From NCBI GenBank assembly GCA_049964655.1, contig JBMFXC010000003.1, positions 1 through 64,000 on the forward strand: a stretch of 64,000 bases of DNA, written 5' to 3'. Below, in pieces: positions 62,614-64,000 of the stretch (the stretch's first letter is position 1; each line of letters opens with the position of its first letter). The stretch comes from JAJZJT01 sp049964655 (GTDB lineage: Bacteria > Actinomycetota > Acidimicrobiia > Acidimicrobiales > RAAP-2). A program made the position numbers and the translations under genes. The notes below the pieces were generated by a model. That model saw nothing but the letters and a program-made list of their open reading frames with translations, had not been told where the DNA came from and ran no database searches.

Positions 62614-63159
62614 GTGAGCGCACCAGGGGGGCTACCGGCCCAGGCGGCAGGGAGGACCGGGACTGCCACCACCATCCGGGGCTGGGTCGAGGTCCCGCCC
62701 GGCCGCCGGGCGCCGGTGCTCGGGCGGGTGGTCAGTTTCGACAGGGAACGCGGGCTGGGCGAGCTCGAGGTCGGGAGCGGTCGCCGTTACGGCTTCCACT
62801 GCACGGCGATCACGGACGGGACGCGGACGATCGACGTGGGCACCGTGGTCGCCTTCGACGTGGTGTCCGGGCTCGGCGGCCGGCTGGAGGCCCGCGGGGT
62901 GCGACCGCTCCCCGGGGTGGGACCGGTAGCGAGCTCCTCGTCGACCTCGTCGCCGGTGGTCCCCGCAGCCGGACCGTCCTCGGAGGCGACCTCTGGACCG
63001 GGACCGCGACCCTCGCCGGCCCCGGTCCCGTCCCTCCCGCTCGACGCCAGGTCGCTGTCGGCCTCCGCTCCAGCCGGTACCGCGTCGCCAGAGGAGTGGT
63101 GGGGCGCTTCGTCGTCGGCTCCGTCGTCGGCTCCGTCGTCGGCTTCGTCGTCTTCGTAG
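62614..63159 (+). CDS. Cold-shock-domain-like protein with Ser/Ala/Pro tail
   Basis: A 181-aa protein. Residues about 30-105 look like a cold-shock-type beta barrel: L-G-R-V-V-S-F-D-R-E-R-G-L-G-E-L-E-V, Y-G-F-H-C-T-A-I, V-G-T-V-V-A-F-D-V. The aromatic RNP motifs are partly altered (F-D-R-E-R-G-L-G where F-x-x-x-K-G-Y/F-G is normal). The tail is Ser/Pro/Ala low complexity, ending in a 12-bp repeat. The GTG at 62614 follows GAGGAG. The last 373 bases overlap the convergent transporter frame, so its tail may not be translated as predicted. Confidence 0.7.
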   Translation: MSAPGGLPAQAAGRTGTATTIRGWVEVPPGRRAPVLGRVVSFDRERGLGELEVGSGRRYGFHCTAITDGTRTIDVGTVVAFDVVSGLGGRLEARGVRPLPGVGPVASSSSTSSPVVPAAGPSSEATSGPGPRPSPAPVPSLPLDARSLSASAPAGTASPEEWWGASSSAPSSAPSSASSSS

Positions 63160-64000
63160 GGGTTGCCGAGGATCGTCCGCGCCAGGTCCACCACGACGGC
63201 GCTGTCGGCGTCTTCGTTCGTCACCTGGCCGAGGAGGGGCGCGGCCAAAAGACCGCGCAGCACCCCGTCGTCGGCGACGCGCTCGGTCTGGGCGATCGCC
63301 CAGGTCCACAGGCGTGCCACCGGGTCGTGGTGGCGGGAGCGGAGCGGAGGGAGGACGAGGCGGGTGTTGACGAGCGCCTGGGCGATGCCGGTGGCCGCCG
63401 GGAACAGCCAGATCAACCGCAAGTTGCCGGTGGCATCGACCAGTGCGGCGGCGCCGTAGGCCAACAGGACGCTGCAGAGGTTGAAAGGTGCGAGCACGGT
63501 CCCGAGCCGTTCGCCGAGGCCGCCTGAGCGGGGGAGCAGGTGGAGCAGGAGCGGAGCGAGGGCGATGACGTAGGCCCCGAGGAACGGGGCGCCGAGGTAG
63601 CTCAGCACCACCGCCTGCCAGAGGTGGGTGTCGAAGTACTGGACGCCGGTGAGGAGGGCCCCGACGAGCGGTGCGCCGATGGCCAGCTGGCGGCGGGTGA
63701 GGAGGCGGCTGAGCGGGATGCCGAGGCCCAGCCCGATGAGGAAGGCGGGGACGCCCGTGGCCAGGCCGGCCACCGTCTGGGCCCCGGCGCCGGCGTGGAG
63801 CACCCGTTGGAAGAACAGGATGGCCACGTAGGCCGTCGACCCCACGCCCGACCAGAACAGGAGCGATCCAGCCACGAGGACCTTGGCGTTGGGACCGGCG
63901 AGGATCCGTCGGAGCTCGTCTTTGGCCTTGCCGGCGCGGGCGCTACGGTCGGCTGCCGCGCCCGCCCGGGCGGCGGGGGCCTCGCGGACCAGGGCGAGCA
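62787..64000 (-). CDS. Multi-spanning membrane transporter (MFS-like), 5' part outside the window
   Basis: The frame continues past the right edge, so the N-terminus is missing; a GTG at 63875 is internal. The visible part has a cytoplasmic-looking K-A-K-D-E-L-R-R-I-L loop, then about five to six hydrophobic helices in an MFS-like pattern (V-A-G-L-A-T-G-V-P-A-F-L-I-G-L, a second with Y-F-D-T-H-L-W-Q). A long acidic Asp-Glu-Gly tail follows. No stop occurs before 62787, so the tail is read antisense through the cold-shock-like gene; the last 40 residues mirror its conserved barrel and are unlikely to be under selection here. The substrate is unknown. Confidence 0.7.
   Translation of the reverse strand, partial: LALVREAPAARAGAAADRSARAGKAKDELRRILAGPNAKVLVAGSLLFWSGVGSTAYVAILFFQRVLHAGAGAQTVAGLATGVPAFLIGLGLGIPLSRLLTRRQLAIGAPLVGALLTGVQYFDTHLWQAVVLSYLGAPFLGAYVIALAPLLLHLLPRSGGLGERLGTVLAPFNLCSVLLAYGAAALVDATGNLRLIWLFPAATGIAQALVNTRLVLPPLRSRHHDPVARLWTWAIAQTERVADDGVLRGLLAAPLLGQVTNEDADSAVVVDLARTILGNPYEDDEADDGADDGADDEAPHHSSGDAVPAGAEADSDLASSGRDGTGAGEGRGPGPEVASEDGPAAGTTGDEVDEELATGPTPGSGRTPRASSRPPSPDTTSKATTVPTSIVRVPSVIAVQWKP
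63111..63156 (+). repeat. 12-bp repeat in the overlap of the two convergent genes
   Basis: About four units of GTCGTCGGCTCC/GTCGTCGGCTTC, in frame for both genes: Ser-rich on plus, Asp-Asp-Gly-Ala on minus. Confidence 0.85.

Overview
High-GC (about 70 % or more) actinobacterial chromosome, most likely an Acidimicrobiia-like lineage. The evidence is a proteasome activator (Bpa) gene, an actinobacterial integration host factor (mIHF), a helicase-dead PriA, the order aroC-aroK-aroB-pepP-efp-nusB-pyrR-pyrB-pyrC-carA-carB-pyrD-pyrF and the order mihF-gmk-rpoZ-coaBC-metK-priA-def-fmt-rpe-ribD-ribBA-ribH-hisG. Genes are tightly packed; 4-base ATGA/GTGA stop-start overlaps are common, and at least 13 genes have a TANNNT box 6-8 nt before the start codon, which indicates leaderless transcripts. 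No tRNA, rRNA, CRISPR array or insertion sequence is visible.

Layout. 1-14.4 kb: a DksA-like zinc-finger protein cut by the left edge, lspA-rluD, a group-2 sigma factor, a histidine phosphatase, an Rrf2 regulator, an unknown protein, dnaE, bpa with a phosphodiesterase, and a DUF255 thioredoxin-like protein coupled to an unknown gene. 14.5-25.3 kb: an SDR, the menaquinone genes menE / menB-menA / a menH-like hydrolase / menD, a carotenoid oxygenase, tyrS, a lipoprotein and a flavin reductase. 25.3-28.5 kb: small uncharacterised genes, a Cys-rich YkgJ-like protein, a YceI protein and a prepilin-type peptidase. 28.7-34 kb: shikimate operon, pepP, efp, nusB. 34-43.3 kb: complete de novo UMP operon headed by pyrR, whose leader carries a PyrR-type RNA loop. 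43.4-50.6 kb: a secreted lipase, then mihF, gmk, rpoZ, coaBC, metK, priA. 50.6-56.5 kb: a signalling cluster. 56.6-62.6 kb: def, fmt, rpe, riboflavin genes and hisG. 62.6-64 kb: a cold-shock-like protein convergent with, and overlapping, a membrane transporter cut by the right edge.

Two things stand out. First, the signalling cluster encodes a 979-residue protein with receiver-like, GGDEF, EAL, HisKA and HATPase domains. It is split in the raw sequence by a 100-N gap, but removing the Ns and one of two identical 55-bp flanks restores one frame. Beside it lie a PAS-GAF-HisKA_3 kinase and a LuxR-type response regulator. Second, short tandem repeats occur throughout. Those inside coding sequence have periods divisible by three (6, 9, 12, 18, 33) and sit at protein termini or loops. 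Those at gene 3' ends have other periods (14, 16, about 20, 29) and carry the stop codon within the repeat unit.

All three N gaps (28526-28625, 31219-31318, 52930-53029) are 100 Ns flanked by 55 bp of the same sequence on both sides. They look like placeholder joins between contigs that overlap by one 55-mer.
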